Under the pieces are notes generated by a model. That model was not told where the DNA came from. It saw nothing but the letters and a program-made list of their open reading frames with translations, and did no database searches. 35,409 bases of DNA from Levilactobacillus namurensis DSM 19117. Lineage in GTDB: Bacteria; Bacillota; Bacilli; Lactobacillales; Lactobacillaceae. Shown here in pieces: positions 35,380-35,409 of this stretch (within the stretch, counting starts at the first letter, position 1; each line of letters begins with the position of its first letter). A program made the translations under genes and the position numbers. The DNA lies in contig NZ_AZDT01000045.1 of NCBI RefSeq assembly GCF_001434785.1, positions 1-35,409 of the forward strand. Direction: 5' to 3'.

Positions 35380-35409
35380 ATGAAATAATATAATTCTCGG
35401 ACGTAACTT

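Overview
The window looks like a chromosomal segment of a relatively GC-rich lactobacillus (family Lactobacillaceae). The evidence is a lactobacillar division and cell wall (dcw) cluster without ftsW, murC, murE or murF, an ileS gene behind a T-box leader, a cysteine desulfurase-DUF1831-mnmA arrangement, lipoprotein-type ABC binding proteins and Firmicutes-type Shine-Dalgarno sequences. Codon use favours G/C third positions throughout and no transferred island stands out. The species is not identified; a Levilactobacillus-like organism is a guess from composition and gene order. I see no tRNA, rRNA, CRISPR array, insertion sequence or prophage.

Region 1 (1-17133) is the dcw cluster: mraZ, rsmH, ftsL, a PASTA-bearing class B penicillin-binding protein, mraY, then an intrinsic terminator, then murD, murG, divIB, ftsA, ftsZ, sepF, a YggT/YlmG membrane protein, ylmH, divIVA, and ileS under an isoleucine T-box riboswitch. 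The genes make lipid II (mraY, murD, murG), build the divisome (ftsL, divIB, PBP, ftsA, ftsZ, sepF) and mark septa or poles (divIVA). The terminator after mraY and promoter-like sites before murD and ftsA suggest at least three transcription units. The mraZ promoter carries three GTGG repeats at exact 10-bp spacing, the expected form of an MraZ autoregulatory operator.

Region 2 (17150-22020) holds an apparent six-gene operon: a cold-shock-domain protein, a Nudix hydrolase, a small tail-anchored membrane protein, mtnN, a cysteine desulfurase and DUF1831. A structured intergenic stretch follows, then mnmA with its own promoter. The desulfurase and MnmA probably cooperate in 2-thiolation of wobble uridine in tRNA. 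MtnN recycles SAM by-products.

Region 3 (22060-27140) carries a histidine-family phosphatase, a TPR protein and recD2 as one operon, followed by a separately promoted prs paralogue whose catalytic loop and phosphate loop depart strongly from canonical PRPP synthases.

Region 4 (27150-35409) is a membrane acyltransferase-like gene that meets, at a bidirectional terminator, a minus-strand amino-acid ABC permease/binding-protein pair lacking an ATPase. Divergent from that pair are an amidase and an OppA-like lipoprotein. Then come murQ, whose promoter is flanked by two cre-like sites, and an aldo/keto reductase. The right edge contains a perfect 15-bp palindrome near promoter-like sequence for the next, unseen gene.

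I found no clearly new multi-gene system. The best leads are the divergent Prs, the acyltransferase-like protein lacking the family histidine, the dual-cre murQ promoter, the GTGG array at mraZ, and the DUF1831 coupling.
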